A model generated the notes under the pieces. It was not told the origin of the DNA and made no database searches. It worked only from the letters and a program-made list of their open reading frames with translations. Shown in pieces: positions 46,926 through 59,600 of a stretch of 64,000 nt of DNA; position 1 is the stretch's first letter; the number at the start of each line of letters is the position of its first letter. The position numbers and the translations under genes are program-made. The stretch comes from Bimuria novae-zelandiae CBS 107.79 (taxonomy: Eukaryota > Ascomycota > Dothideomycetes > Pleosporales > Didymosphaeriaceae), in assembly GCA_010015655.1 (NCBI GenBank), contig ML976674.1, positions 431,066-495,065 of the forward strand. Reading direction: 5' to 3'.

Positions 46926-48916
46926 TCACTCAGTTTTCCCGAACCCACCAACCCCACCGAGCGCGCCCGGACCTTTCGTCTGAAACTCTTTTATCTTTTC
47001 TCTCACTGCTGTCTTGAGATCGAAGCCCTGCATCACGCTTCCTCTTCGCATCCTCTCCTCAATCTCTTGCTTGACCTCCCGCACGATCTCGTCTATCTCT
47101 GCCTCTGGGTCGTCGGCGATACCCAGCGTAGGCGCCTTCCTCACACTGCTAGCATCACTGTTCACGCTCAAAGCCGACTGTCTCCGTCGCAAATCTGCTT
47201 CGACTTCCTCCTTCGCAATCTTCTCGATATCTTCAGTGGAAGACGACGGTTGACGAGCTGCTTGCATCTTCTGGAGGTGATGGCGGATTGGGAGAGATCG
47301 TGAGAACGCGGCGAAAGAGAAGGCAACACCGATGAGGGCGTAGAAGTAAACGCGCGACCACACGAGCATGGTAGCGCTGAATGAGAGGAGGATGAAGGGA
47401 GCCACGGTATAGGCGAAGACGACTTGGGTGAGAAGCCAGGTGAAGATGTCGTAGTATCGTTTTGAGGGAAGGGGTTCCTTCCCGTCAGGCGTCATGAAGA
47501 GCGGACGGATTAGACGGCGGGCATCTGTGCGCATGTTAACAAATATTCGTTTCCGAGCTATGCAGATTGTACGCACTCTTGGCGATAGTCTGGAGGAGTG
47601 AAGCCAGGATAAAGGCAAGGTAGTAGCCGGGGTAGAAACCGTGCCAAAAAGCACTAGTGACGAACGTAGCCAACGTGGCTCGGAAGCCAGGTTTCTTGCC
47701 CTTGGGCGTAACGCGCAGGTACATGTAGTTGCGAAGCCAGCTGTTGGTATTGAGGTTCCAGCCGCCAAGGTAAGCTCGAGTGTTCTGCGCTAACTCGACC
47801 TCCATTGGCTTGATATTGGTAAGGCGATCCCATTTGGCTCGACCGGTAGCCGGATCAATGCCGTTGTAGCCGATCCCAGCTAGAATACAACCGCCCTCGG
47901 ACAGACTCCAAACTCCGTAGTATTTCATCCGTGTAGTAAGGCCTAGCATGTAAAGGAGCCAGACGCGCCGCAGGAATCCGTACTTCATGAACTCGTCTGA
48001 CAGGTACATGTCCACAGGATACCATGAGGAGAATTTCAGGAAAGCGAAGATCCAAAGTGAACCGATGATGCCCTTGATGGTAGCCGGCGTACCGCTGCGG
48101 GGAATTTTACGCTTCTTGCGGGTGGGCGGTGCTTTCGACGAATCAACTCCCGGTGGGAGCGTGAACATGGTAGTGCTAATGTAGCGGCTGTAGTCGCAGT
48201 AGTCGAAAGCTGGGCCAGCCATCAGTGCAGGGAAGAACAAGAAGTATCCTGTGTAGTCCAGCAAGTTTGGAAGGTTCCGAACAGCATGTTCCTTCTGGAA
48301 GTCGGAAAGCTCAGAGTCAGGGAGGCGCCCGTCTTGTACATTCCAACAGAAAGCAGTCAGTTTCATGACCATGACCATTTGGGCACCGGTGATATCTGCG
48401 GTTGACGGGTCGTTCGTCCTTTGGCGCACAATGTGGCTGACTGACATGTGTCCCATTAGGAAGACAAATCCGATCCATGGCATGAGGGGGGAATTGATCT
48501 TGGCAGCAATGAAGTAGGCACCGTATGCGCTGATTGCCAGCGTGAGGAGGCCATCCCAAAAGCTAAAGAGGCCGACGAGATAGAACAGAGACACGCTGAA
48601 GAAGGTTAGTGATAAGGTTCCAAAATCGACCAAGGGAGTGGTCTTTACGCTATTATGAAGACGTTCTTCTGCCATGGTGCCTTGTCTGGTATGCGTTTGA
48701 GCACTGCGGCTAGTGGAAATGACAGGTAGAAGGTAAAGACGAGTTTTACTAGATGACATTAGATACAATTCGGGCCAGATTGCTTTAATACTTACACTCG
48801 TCTGCAGAGGTTCCTAGTGCCCCGCCAACATATTCAAAAGCTGTAGCAACAAAATTAGTTATATTTTTTCTCCTCGGTTGCATGATTCACATACGTGCAT
48901 TGATGTACGGAAGCAT
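46926..48916 (-). CDS. ALE1: MBOAT lysophospholipid acyltransferase, Ale1-like, five exons
   Basis: Minus-strand exons 48916-48895, 48840-48796, 48748-48649, 48595-47577 and 47524-46926 close exactly in frame to 594 aa (introns of 54, 47, 53 and 52 nt). The rebuilt start M-L-P-Y-I-N-A-P-F-E-Y is typical of Ale1; the ATG at 48675 would omit the first membrane helices and is rejected. The protein is polytopic. It carries the MBOAT Asn region (W-N-L-N-T-N-S-W-L-R-N-Y) and the catalytic His in S-A-F-W-H-G-F-Y-P-G-Y-Y. It ends in a charged cytosolic tail with coiled-coil-like E/K/R repeats. Ale1 re-acylates lysophospholipids in the ER (Lands cycle). A housekeeping gene with normal GC. Confidence 0.9.
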
Positions 48917-49279
48917 CTCAACGTTGGGGCTAATGCAGGTGAGAGCCGATGACGCAATTGTAGGGCTGAGAGCAGGAGGTGAGAGGGCGAGGTGAGAGGG
49001 CGAGGAGGAGGTACTATATGGCAAAGGCCCGCATGATCTCAGCGAAAGTGATGCCTGGCTGTATCTCGAGTCGTGGGCAAAGAGAAAAGGTGAAGGTGTT
49101 GCAAGACATGTGCGGCCTGTGACGTTGGCCTCGTGGAAAATCACGCGTTACCCCACTCGGACTTAGCGCGAACCGTGGGCGGTCAGGGCGCGTTCACTGG
49201 CAGAATTTCATATCCGCAAGCATCACGAGCGCAATTCCACGCGCATCCGTCGCACGCCGAGCAGCCCGTCGTCTGCGCC
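48917..49279. promoter_or_regulatory. Divergent promoter region between ALE1 and CWC27
   Basis: 363 bp between two divergent start codons. GAGAGGGCGAGG is repeated (48979-49005). No TATA box is obvious, as expected for housekeeping genes. Confidence 0.4.
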
Positions 49280-50791
49280 ATGAGCTCCACGTATAACCTC
49301 GAACCCCCTCCCACGGCCAAGGTGGTCCTGCATACGACCACCGGTGATCTCGAACTCGAGCTCTTCGCGAAGCAGACGCCCGTCACGTCGCGCAATTTCC
49401 TACAGTTGTGTCTCGATGGCTACTACGACAACACCGTCTTCCACCGCCTCGTTAAGGACTTCATTCTACAAGGTGGCGATCCAACCGGCACCGGCCAAGG
49501 CGGCGAGAGCAGCTACGATGGCGAACCCTTCGCAGACGAATTCCACAGTCGGCTCAAGTTCAACAGGCGAGGTTTATTGGGCATGGCGAACACTGGGAAG
49601 GACGAAAATGGCAGTCAGTTCTTCTTCACGCTGGCCAACACGCCAGAGCTGCAGGGAAAGAACACCATGTTTGGGAGGATTGCAGGCGATACCATCTACA
49701 ACTTGATGAAGATGGCCGAGGCGGAGATTGCAGAGGGCAGCGAGGACAGGCCATTATACCCAACGAGGATCACGAGCGCCGAAATAATCATCAACCCATT
49801 CGACGACATGGTGAAGAAGGTGCAGGTTGCGCAGAGGACGGAACTAGAGGCCAAGAAACCCAAGAAGACGAAGCGAAAGGCTGGCAAAAACCTAATGAGT
49901 TTTGCCGGCGACGAGGGCGAAGAGGCAGATGCGGCACCCGTGCCAAAGAAGCCGAAATTCAACACCAAGCTGGTCAGCGGCGGCGAGCAATTACCGTCGG
50001 TGCTCGACGACACGCCTATGCCCAAGGTGCCCAAGGAAGAGAAGGCCATACCCATCCGAAAGCCACGAAAATCTCCTTCCCGATCTCCATCACCAAAACC
50101 AGTCTCAAAGCCAGCACCGGGCCCACCTCCCAAGCGGAAGGAACCATCACCTCCGCCTAGAGAACTTTCGCCCGAAGCAGAAAAGCAGTCGAAGCTGGAT
50201 CGCGTCAACGCCCAAATTGCAGAGCTCAAGGCGTCTATGAAGAGAAACACGGGCTCTCAGCGAGCAGAGCCTACGAAGAAGAAGTCACTGCTGGAGTCAA
50301 TGGTGCCGCCTAGTACCACCAAAGGCCGCAAGAGAGGCAGTGCCGCCGCCGGCGTCTCTTCCGAAAAAGCTACCCTCGATATTTTGACCAAGTTCAAATC
50401 CAAACTTGAATCCGCCGCCCCTGCAGATGGCAAGATGAAATCACCTGAGATACCCGAGGCGGATGAAAAGGCTACTGCTGATGCAAATGGCACCAAGGCT
50501 GCAGCAGATGAGGAAGAAGCCCCGTGTGACCTGCACTTCGTCGTAGGCTGCCAGTCCTGCAAAGCCTGGGACAAGCAGGGCGAGGAAGAGTCCGATGACG
50601 ATACCGGGTGGATGGGCCACTCGTTAAGCTTCGCCAAAGACCGATTAGGCAAAAATTTGGAGTGGAAGAGGAAGAATGAGGAGGAGTTGGTGGTCATTGA
50701 CCCGCTGGAGCAGGCCAAGGAGTTCAAGGCGGATCGGAAAGGAAAGCGGGCCTGGGACGGCGGGAAAGATAAGCGGAAGATGAAGGTCTAG
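49280..50791 (+). CDS. CWC27: Spliceosomal cyclophilin-type PPIase CWC27, single exon
   Basis: From ATG 49280, 503 aa without introns. The ATG was preferred over the 49133 start because M-S-S-T-Y-N-L-E-P-P-P begins the family. The cyclophilin domain (about residues 8-170) has F-H-R-L-V-K-D-F-I-L-Q-G-G-D-P-T-G-T-G and S-Q-F-F-F-T-L-A. The usual cyclosporin-contact Trp is replaced by Glu in T-P-E-L-Q-G-K-N-T-M-F-G, a CWC27 trait. A Ser/Pro/Lys-rich nuclear region, a coiled-coil stretch and the conserved C-terminal W-M-G-H-S-L-S-F-A-K-D-R follow. CWC27 acts with CWC22 in exon junction complex loading on the spliceosome. It sits head-to-head with ALE1. Confidence 0.92.
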   Translation: MSSTYNLEPPPTAKVVLHTTTGDLELELFAKQTPVTSRNFLQLCLDGYYDNTVFHRLVKDFILQGGDPTGTGQGGESSYDGEPFADEFHSRLKFNRRGLLGMANTGKDENGSQFFFTLANTPELQGKNTMFGRIAGDTIYNLMKMAEAEIAEGSEDRPLYPTRITSAEIIINPFDDMVKKVQVAQRTELEAKKPKKTKRKAGKNLMSFAGDEGEEADAAPVPKKPKFNTKLVSGGEQLPSVLDDTPMPKVPKEEKAIPIRKPRKSPSRSPSPKPVSKPAPGPPPKRKEPSPPPRELSPEAEKQSKLDRVNAQIAELKASMKRNTGSQRAEPTKKKSLLESMVPPSTTKGRKRGSAAAGVSSEKATLDILTKFKSKLESAAPADGKMKSPEIPEADEKATADANGTKAAADEEEAPCDLHFVVGCQSCKAWDKQGEEESDDDTGWMGHSLSFAKDRLGKNLEWKRKNEEELVVIDPLEQAKEFKADRKGKRAWDGGKDKRKMKV

Positions 50792-51736
50792 GAGCATAAT
50801 GAATTCAACAAGTAGGATCTTGCATTGTCTATGCGCATTTGCGCGACTTTCGCGCGCCGTTACTCTGCTACTAGCTGACATGGTGTAGGTTGCCGTGTGC
50901 ACCATTTCATTTCTCAATCGCTAAATGGCTAGACTGCCTCCCATAAGGTTTAGCGCAACATATCACGTGTGAGACACTGACTCTGCCATACGAGCTTTGA
51001 TTTTCCAATGCGCATCTGCGTTGTTCCATTGGCAACCAAATTACGCAGATTTGTCAATGTCCAGGCTGCAGTGGGTACGATTTGCGACCACTCTCGACGA
51101 ATGCTTACTTGGAACCAAGAGACCCCCTTCGCATTCTAGCCCCAGTCAGGTATCTGATTGAACGTAGGGTGTGGCTGTGGCGAAGACGAGACCGGTACGA
51201 GCACCTACCCCGCTAACCGTTCCAGGTCACCTCAGGCTGACGACCTGATGCCACCCGCACTTTATCTTGTTTTTGCCAAAGCACGCGCGAGGATACCAGT
51301 GTCGTCCTGTTTCGCCGTTAACAACTGTTTTCTCGGCACCCTTGCTAACAATTCAACACACGGAGTTGACGTTCCACTCCTTTGCAGTCGCATGTCTCGC
51401 TTCCAATACGAGACGTCCGGTCAAACCTGATGGTCTAATTAACACATGGTTCAGTAGGGTCAGCCACGAACTGGTGCCTGGCGTGTACAATAAGGACCCG
51501 CCACAGCGCAAACACCGGGGCCAGGCCACAGCCTGACTGTGTTACACACTCGCATTCCTACCTATCTCTCCAGCAAACCGTTCGCTCAGGAATATATCAA
51601 ACTCGACCGTTACCTCCTCACCAACCCCGCCGTACACCAGGCCGCGGTCCCAGCATTACTATTCACGTCCTCTTTTTGGGCATTTGAAACACTGCCTGGG
51701 GAACCACCAGCCTGATGCGAGTGCGGTTTGAACACC
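50792..51736. other. Intergenic, nothing recognised
   Basis: Short ORFs at 51158-51536 carry no motif. It contains the 3' flank of CWC27 and the promoter of the next gene. Confidence 0.4.
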
Positions 51737-53753
51737 ATGGCATTGGACTTCCTCACAGGCTGCTTTGGCTGGCGGCCTACCGAACTATCTGCGTTCGACG
51801 GGACTGGGACCCAGTTCTTGATGAGGCTTCTGAATGTCATCCTGGTCATACCGGCTGCGTTAGCAGCATTCGGTACTCGAAAACACTATCTACTGATTGA
51901 GCGGCATCCGGAGCTGTCGCAGTATCCTTACGATCAACACGCGGGTCTCGCGTTCTTCATGACTTACATCACAGTACGTACACATATCCTACAGTCCCTG
52001 GTCAACATATCCTACGCGTTCAAGTTCACCATGAAAGTGGATTTATGAGGCTTATGCTAAAGACCCACAGTGCGTCGTTATATTTCCCTGGGTCTTCGTC
52101 AGCTTTGCGCTGCTTCACAAGTATTACAAAGAGTGGACTCTAGGGTACGGAATCATCAACCTGGGGCTCGCGGTTTCACTAACCATGGGCCTCACACTGC
52201 AAGCTCGCTTTTTGCCTGCATCGACGGATGGTTGCACAGGATCGAAGCCGTTTGAGTGGCAGGTCCTCGAAGGCAACCAGAGCTTTTTCGAACGCGCTGC
52301 ACGACTGGATAAAGGCACCAAAGACAAGACTGAGTCTGTGTGTAAGGACATGGTCAATGATTGGTTGACTGCGTGTGCTGTGGTGTAAGTCATGCCCATT
52401 TCCCTAATCTCGAAGTTTGAAATCTATGGGTTTTGAGTGACTGTGGAACAAAGATCAACAGCTACGCTACTTTCAAGTTTGTTGTGTTGTCCTCCATTAA
52501 TACAAATCCCGACCATGCAAGACAGATGCTAAGGGAAATTACTACTTCTCGTATTACTGGCCTGGGTGAAATGCACCTTAGGATAACACAGGCGCGACAT
52601 CGGATAAACACTGACCAGAACTTCCCCCGACTCACCATATGAATGCACACCAAGATCATCGCTAACCACAACCGTCCAGGTTCTTCCAAAGTGTCCTCGC
52701 ATACCTCAGTGTCTTCTTCGATGGCCGCGAACGCAGTCTCCTCAATCCCATGCGCCCCTTCTTCCTCCTCGTCATGCTTATCCTGACCCCCATTGTCCTC
52801 GTCTGCAACATCTTCACTAAGATCATCATCCCACACCTCCGTCTATACACCAGCTTCGTCAGAAAGATAACCACCCAGCTGTTGAGAAGAAGGTGGGGCA
52901 AGAAAGAACCAGATATCCAACTGCAACCACGGTTCCGCCCGCAGTGGACGGGCTACCACATGCCCAAGACGAAGCTAATGAACGTACTCAATATCGAGCA
53001 CGTCCTACTAAACATCGTCGAGTACCTACACCACGAGGACGTAGTCGCTTTAGGCGCAACTTGCCGAGCGGTGCGCGAAGCCGTGTATCCATCCGCGGAC
53101 ATGCACTTTCGCCTCAAAAAGCTAAAACAGTACGGTAAGCCATACCATCCCGTCCCTAACCTCCCATCTCCCAGCCTTCCTCTATCGTATACTAATTATA
53201 CTATGTTGTGCAAGCCTGCTCCACCGGCCCCGCCCCCACCTCATGTATCTACTGCAACGCCCCCCTCTGCACCACATGCCGCGTCCCCATCTTCCACCCC
53301 ACGCTCCCCGCGCGCCGCCACATCTACTGCATCCCCTACTGCCAAGCCTGCTACTACACCTCTTTCGCCTCCTACCGACCTACTCCCACACCTAACCTTG
53401 CCACTCAGCCGCGCAGAGGGCCGCGGAGGTGTAAATGCGGGGTTGCGGAGGAGAAGCAGAGTTTTTATGATTGCTGCAGGAAGTGTGTGAAAGGAGACGT
53501 GGGTCAGCTGCAGAAAGAGAGGAGGAGGAGGTATGTGGTGCAGTGTAGGGGGATTGCGTATGAGGAGGGGGGGATGTGTGGGGGGTGTCAGGGGGAGTTA
53601 GGGAGGGGGATGAGGTGGTGGAAGTGTGTGAGGTGTGGGGGGGAGTGTAGGGATGGGATTCATCCTGGGGTGGTGAGGAGGAGGGGGAGGGAGAAGGTGG
53701 GGGATGTTGAGATGGGGGTGCTAGGGGAGGGAGGAGGGAAGCGGAGGGAGTGA
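51737..53753 (+). CDS. Polytopic membrane protein fused to an F-box-like and Cys-rich domain, four exons
   Basis: Exons 51737-51973, 52071-52384, 52680-53134 and 53215-53753 join in frame to 514 aa. Introns are 97, 295 and 80 nt, the last with an ACTAAT branch site. The N-terminal half has about five hydrophobic segments (residues near 29-48, 70-95, 105-126, 180-200 and 213-233). An F-box-like stretch follows at about 292-326 (L-L-N-I-V-E-Y-L-H-H-E-D-V-V-A-L-G-A-T-C). A zinc-ligand-like Cys-rich domain comes next: C-I-Y-C, L-C-T-T-C, Y-C-I-P-Y-C-Q-A-C, and near the end C-G-G-C and C-V-R-C. The C-terminus is very G/R-rich. Membrane F-box proteins of this kind could target membrane substrates to SCF ligases (inference). 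The long second intron could instead separate two genes, but both junctions keep frame. Confidence 0.65.
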
Positions 53754-56393
53754 TGGAGGTTGGGGGGAATGGTGTGAGGGTGAAGAGCGTAGGAGTCTGC
53801 GGGCTGAGTGAGGCTGACCATAAGGCTCCCTGGAGGGCAACTAAAGGATAAATGTAGCATGTACGCGGAGCGAGTGGATAAAAGATACAATCAAAGGCTT
53901 GTTTTGGCACATGGAGGGCCGGGCAGGGGAGGTATCCACTCGACTAGCTGTGACAAGCTCGCACCGTTAAGCGCAGACGTCTCCACAAAAGCCGAGTCTT
54001 CCTCTAAATGAGGCCCACATAGCCATAACAACTCTCGATCCCGCGCCTAATTTCCTACTCCTTCCACCCCTTCCCGATCTTGGGAAAGACCCGCAATTCG
54101 TTCATCACCTTCGAAACGCCTATACGCAGCACCTCGTTTATACAACGAGATTGGTTGCAAATCTAACCGTCCTCCTCGCTCTTCACAATCTCACTGTTCT
54201 TGTTCCGTGCTTTAGCCCGCGTAGCGAATGCATGAGGTTCTCAGTGGTGGGATGGGAAAGGATGTGCGCCTATGCGTTGTAGTTTAATATACTATTTAGT
54301 ACTTAGCGAACAGTGCTCCGCTTCGTAGGTGTAGTAGGGCAGGGGGATGCCTCTTTGTTTTATTTCGCTAGGTCTGATAAGAAACCTTGCGCTGGTGTAG
54401 AGATTGGGTACTGTATGGAAATTGCGATAGGAGAGCAGAAGGAGTTACTAGGGAGATCAGGTAGGTAATTAAGCATCTTATAGTGTCGGGCGACTAGGTG
54501 AGGGAAGGAGTAGATATATTAGGAGAAGAAAGGCAGGGATTACATGTGCCTGTGCAGTCCGATTTTCTTATTCAAAGAGGTGGCGTTGAGCTCGTATGGT
54601 AGGTTTGGGGAGGGTTTGTATTAGAATACTACGATGGTGTGGCATCTCGTGCGCGGAACAGTAGCTATACGCATGGGCTGGGCTAAGCGAGGGAGCGGGC
54701 ATGATGGAGGCATCATGAGTGTTTCATGAAAGTCAAAAAGGCCATGGCTATTACTGATATTTCTTAAGGGCTGTTTTTGGACTTTATTTTAGTTGTGATT
54801 GAGGCCAGTTTTGCAGAAAGTTTTGCAGACAGGAGATTTCTTCGGAATGAACCTAGGCGTTTGGGATTTCATGAGTTGCGTTGTGGAAGATGAGTAGACT
54901 GGGTATGACCTCAACACCAACTTCACGTCGAATCACATCTTCGCCACCACACGGCTGCCTTGGGGAACGTGTTTTAGGGCCTAGCCAGATGTTAGAGTAT
55001 GAGGGTAGCTGGTGAAAGTAGAATTGGAAAAGACTTAGTGGTGTTGTCTTGGTGCAAGACCTCGTATGCACCGACTTCACCGGTTTGGGTCCCAGTCTTG
55101 CTGAAATTATCGTACCGAAATTACGGCTTTGACAGGCACGTGTGTGGGGAGGAAGTGAACAGCACATGGAGCTTCGGGCGCTCATTTGCTTAGCTGGCGG
55201 AGCCCACCATTCAGGCAATGATGTATCTCTCGGTGGAAGAAACTTGCTCTTCCACCCGCGTGTGCTGGCCAATCAGGGGCCAGAAATTTCGCGGGTGGAA
55301 GGTCTTCCTCCTTGCACTGCAATTGCTAGCGCCGACGAGGAGATAGATTTTAGTTTGTGAGATGGACTCTGTAGTTGTAGGGAGGGCGATAGAAGAATCT
55401 GGATTGCCGTAAGGACCTAGCTCAGGTGATGTCCCGGTCCACGGGATTTGCTTGTGCACGTGACCATTACTTTCCCAACTTGTCTGGCCCATAAATATCA
55501 TGGTCAAAGAGAATACAAGGCCCATTTCGGTATTACAACATGTATACAGGTTTCGGCCAGGGACCAAAGCCGTTCATTGAACGAGCGTTAGGGGACACCT
55601 GCACAGTCTAGTCATGTGACCCGGGTTGGGCAGCCCTCATGATGGTAGTGGCTCAAGCACGTCGCATAGATGCGCAGGGTTGTTATAAAAACTGATGACG
55701 AGTGAAAACCTCAACTTAATCCTCCCACCGCGAGCAGACCCGAAGGCGCAGACCTGCCGCCTATCGGTAAAAGCAAGGCTGAACAGCCTCATGCTGAGAA
55801 TTTGGACATCGGATAGTATCCATTCCCGTCTGTATACCTACCGTAACCGAGCCTTTTGTTGAACCGGCTCGAACCGGTTTGTTTACCTGCCTACCGACTT
55901 CCAAGGTTCTTGAGATACTGACGGTCTACGGAAGCAATTTGAGGGATTTACGCCGCGTCTTCCAAGCGCCTTTATCCCCTGAGCTTCCGGACGCACGGTC
56001 ATTCGTCGCCCTCCACTGCGGTGCAACACTCGGCGCCCCAGGCAAGGGGCGGGAACTGCAACCTAACACGCCTCAGCCGGGTTCCGAGCTCGATCAATCA
56101 GCCTACCGCTTTGTGCCGAGCACATCGTTTATCGAGATGAGTGGACAGGGTGATCTGATTTATCGTGCGCTATGGGCCGACCTGCATTTGGGCTTTGCCC
56201 TGAGAATCACACGGAGACCATGCTCGCTGAAATCAGGGTGAAGGACGCAGTCACCTGCGCAAGCTTGCTTACTTGCGTCACTTAGTACGAAGGACGAAGG
56301 ACTAAGAAGCGGTGTGCGCGGCGCACGAGGTGACGGCATTCAGTTGCCACATCTTGGCCATTACTGGGTGAATGAAGCGCGTCTGTGTTATTG
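53754..56393. other. Gene-free 2.6 kb, nothing recognised
   Basis: Short ORFs on both strands (54853-55567, 55879-56241) have no known motif. GC is ordinary. The right edge carries the TATTG target duplicate (56389-56393) of the Copia insertion. Confidence 0.45.
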
Positions 56394-56545
56394 TGTCAGT
56401 GATCAGTAGGGTAGCAAGTAGGAATGAGAGACTGAGTTGATTGTAACAAGCTGAACAGTGGAACTGCTTAAGTAGCAGAATCGTGATCAGCAACTAGTCT
56501 ACATCAGGTTGGTGATATCATGTGATATCATATTCTACTCTAACA
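56394..56545 (-). repeat. 3' LTR of the young Copia element
   Basis: 152 bp, plus-sense TGTCAGTGAT...CTCTAACA. Confidence 0.92.
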
Positions 56546-56644
56546 CACCTCCCACAGCACAAAGGTAGCGGAGTGCTATCAGGTAAAATAAAGCAAAACG
56601 AGTGAACAGAGGGCCTCCAGGGCACCTCCCTAGGAAGAACTCTA

Positions 56645-59600
56645 TTATGCAACAAACCTATCCTCCTTAAAACCAACACTATGTTGGCGGATATTAGTTA
56701 TTCCTAGTTGCTTTAAGAATCGCTCATGCTTGCTAATATCAGAGAGAGACTTCGTCAATCTATTAGCGGGCATATTAGCAGTTCCTATCCAGGTAACGTC
56801 TAAGTTCCTGGCTTGAACTTGCTCGCGGATCCACATCTGATGCACTTTGATATGTCTTAGTTTTGTGTCGAGCTTTTCTTCATCTTTGTTCGCGATAGAG
56901 ACCGTTTGCTGGTTATCGCAGTACAGTGTAGGTCGAACCTCTGGATCAAACCCAATAGCTTCAAAGGTGTTCATCCACCAGGATAACTCGGTGCCAGCAG
57001 TTGATAGGGCAAACAGTTCGGCCTCAGTAGTTGACTTAGCAACAGATCTCATGATTTTTGCCTTCCAATCAATAACCATGCCGTAGAGCTTAAACATATA
57101 GGCAAAAGAGCTTCGAGCAGTATTAGGATCGTTAGCAAACGCAGCATTAGAGGCACTAAAGAATAATAACTCCTTAGCATCCTTATTATTAATTTAATAG
57201 ATGTAGTTAGCGTTCTTAGAGCGTGCTGCTGATGCCCTAATTGCCCAGAATCGGAAGTCGTATAAGTACTGCCACACAGATTTGATGGCAGCAAGATGCT
57301 TTTGGCTTGGATTGTTGAGATGGCGGGCGAGTATTGAGTGCGCCTTTGCCACATCAGGCCGGGTAAAGTATGAGATGAAACCCAGGCATCTAACTAGGAT
57401 CTGGTACAGGCGGGTGCGCTCCTTATTAGGTTCATCTATACTTAGAGGAAGGTAAGACTCGCGCAAAGGGACCTTCGGGTGTCGGCTTCCCTGAAGAAGA
57501 TTGTGGTCATGGCAGACTTTTGCGATGTAGGAGTCTTGGATCATCCAGACCTTGCCTTTCACATAGTCTCTAATAATGCGTATTCCTAGGAACCAACCTA
57601 GTTCTCCCAAGATCCGTGTCTCGTATCGTTTTGTGAACTCGCGTTTAAACTGTTGATGATGTTGCTTATCGCCTTTGCGGAAAAGGACGACGATATCATC
57701 CACATAGTAGAATAGTATCAGCTTGCCATTAGTGAAAAGGCAAGGGATACCCCTCACTTGCGTGAAGCCCATATTAACAAGTGTCTTTTTCAGGTGTTTG
57801 TGCCACAGCGCTAGAGCATCCTTGAGCCCATACAGTGCTCGGCGTAATCGCATCATATTGCCTAGCCTGTCTCGGAACCCATCTGGAGTCCAGATATAAC
57901 AAAGTCGGGCCAGGTACACATTGAGAAAAGCATTCTTGACGTCGTACTGGTAGGCAAGGAGCCCAAAGGCGCACATAATAGCGATAAGAAAGCGAAGCGT
58001 TCGAGCCGCAAGGGTAGCTGCGTAGGTATCATCCCAAGTCGTCTGCAGATCTCCTCTTACGACTAGTCGAGCCTTGTAGCTAGTCAAGTAGCCATCAGCA
58101 TCAAACTTGTATGTGAAAACCCACATTAGCGGCAGAGTCTCAGCATCTGGGTGCTCCTTCACATTATCTTTCACCTTCTCAAATACACCTTTGTGAAGCT
58201 GCTCCTCAATCTCCTTGTCTGCAGCAGCGAACCACTTATCCACATCAAGGCAAGGTTTAACTTCAATCCAGTTCTTTAGTAGCAGTAGTAGCTGATCACG
58301 GTGTACCTTCCACTCTTCCTTTGGCGGCGGCTGCATAATTGCCGTAGCAAATGTTTGCCAGTACAGAGATGCGTGCGTACTAAAGTGGTCTCCAGGCGTA
58401 TCGTCTTCTTTACCACCTCCCCGGCGACGGGACCCTAGAACAATATTGTCTGCAGCAATACTAGGGTTTGTTCGTCTTGGAGCATTGTTCTGGCGACGGT
58501 TTGGCGCAGTATCTCCAGGAGCAACCTCTCTCCAGCCTTTTGGTTAAGTACGTGTTGAGGCTGATCGATCCGGAGTAATTGGTGCTGGCGTTTCTTGAGG
58601 TGTAGGTAGTCCTCCAGCAGCTTCCTGCTGAATTTGCACTTCGGCCTCATCCTGCTCAACAGCCTCCTCCTCTTCAGCCGCATCCTCAACTGTCGGTTAA
58701 CAAAGTATCATATCACGACGGATCTGCTCAATAACAGGGTCTTCCTCATCGTCTGATGAATCAATATCAAGAATAGCAACCACATGTCGTTCCTCCTCGG
58801 TCAAAAGTTGAGATTCCAGCGGAGAGTACTGTTGTCGTAGGAAAACGACGTCTCGGGTTCGAACAACCCTATCGCTTCCTGGGACCCAGATGCGAAAGAT
58901 GTTTGTTCCTTCGTATCCAACCAACCATCCAGTGATCGCTCGCGATTCAAGCTTATCACCTTTGGCCACCTTCGTGTCTCGAAATAGAGCCTTCGCTCCG
59001 ATAACATCTACATGCGCTAGAGATGGCTTCACCTTGCGCACAACTTCGTAGGGTGTCTTCCAACCAAGAACCTCTGTTAGTAATCGATTGAGCATGTATA
59101 TAGCCGTCAGGCACAGCTCGTTCGTTAGCGTCTTAGGCAAATGTGCTGCAATTCGCAGGGTCCTAGCTATTGTGATAATGAGATTGCCAGCCTTCTCAGT
59201 AAGGCCAGTTATTTCTTCCGCTCTAACAGCACGAGGCTTAACTGCGATGCCTAGGTCTGCAAAGATATCCTAAAGATTAGCAAAGCCTTTCTCGTTGTCA
59301 CAACGAATGTATACAACAATAGCGTTGAATTAGGTATATATCTATGCTAGCATTTGTCGAACAGCGCGCGTAAGGGTGGCTTTCGTCTTGTTACGAAGAG
59401 TCTTCCCCAAATGGTATCTGCTATGTTAACACACAGCGTGTAACAGCCATTTGTCCCTATTGTAGCAAGCTTCACCGGTCTTTCTGAGCTATACAAGGTT
59501 AATGCTAATTCGTTTAAAGGGCCAGGTTGCAGGCTCGCGTTAAGGGCGTTGACTGATAATCTTTGAGAGCTTAGAGTTGATACAATCCTCGCACTCCTTC

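Noticed and set aside
48675..48768. Start of Ale1 at ATG 48675 or 48768
   Set aside because: Upstream exons at 48649-48916 restore the standard Ale1 N-terminus with good splice sites and exact phases.
53392..53910. 172-codon Ser/Pro/Thr-rich minus ORF
   Set aside because: Antisense of the G/R-rich C-terminus of the membrane F-box gene.
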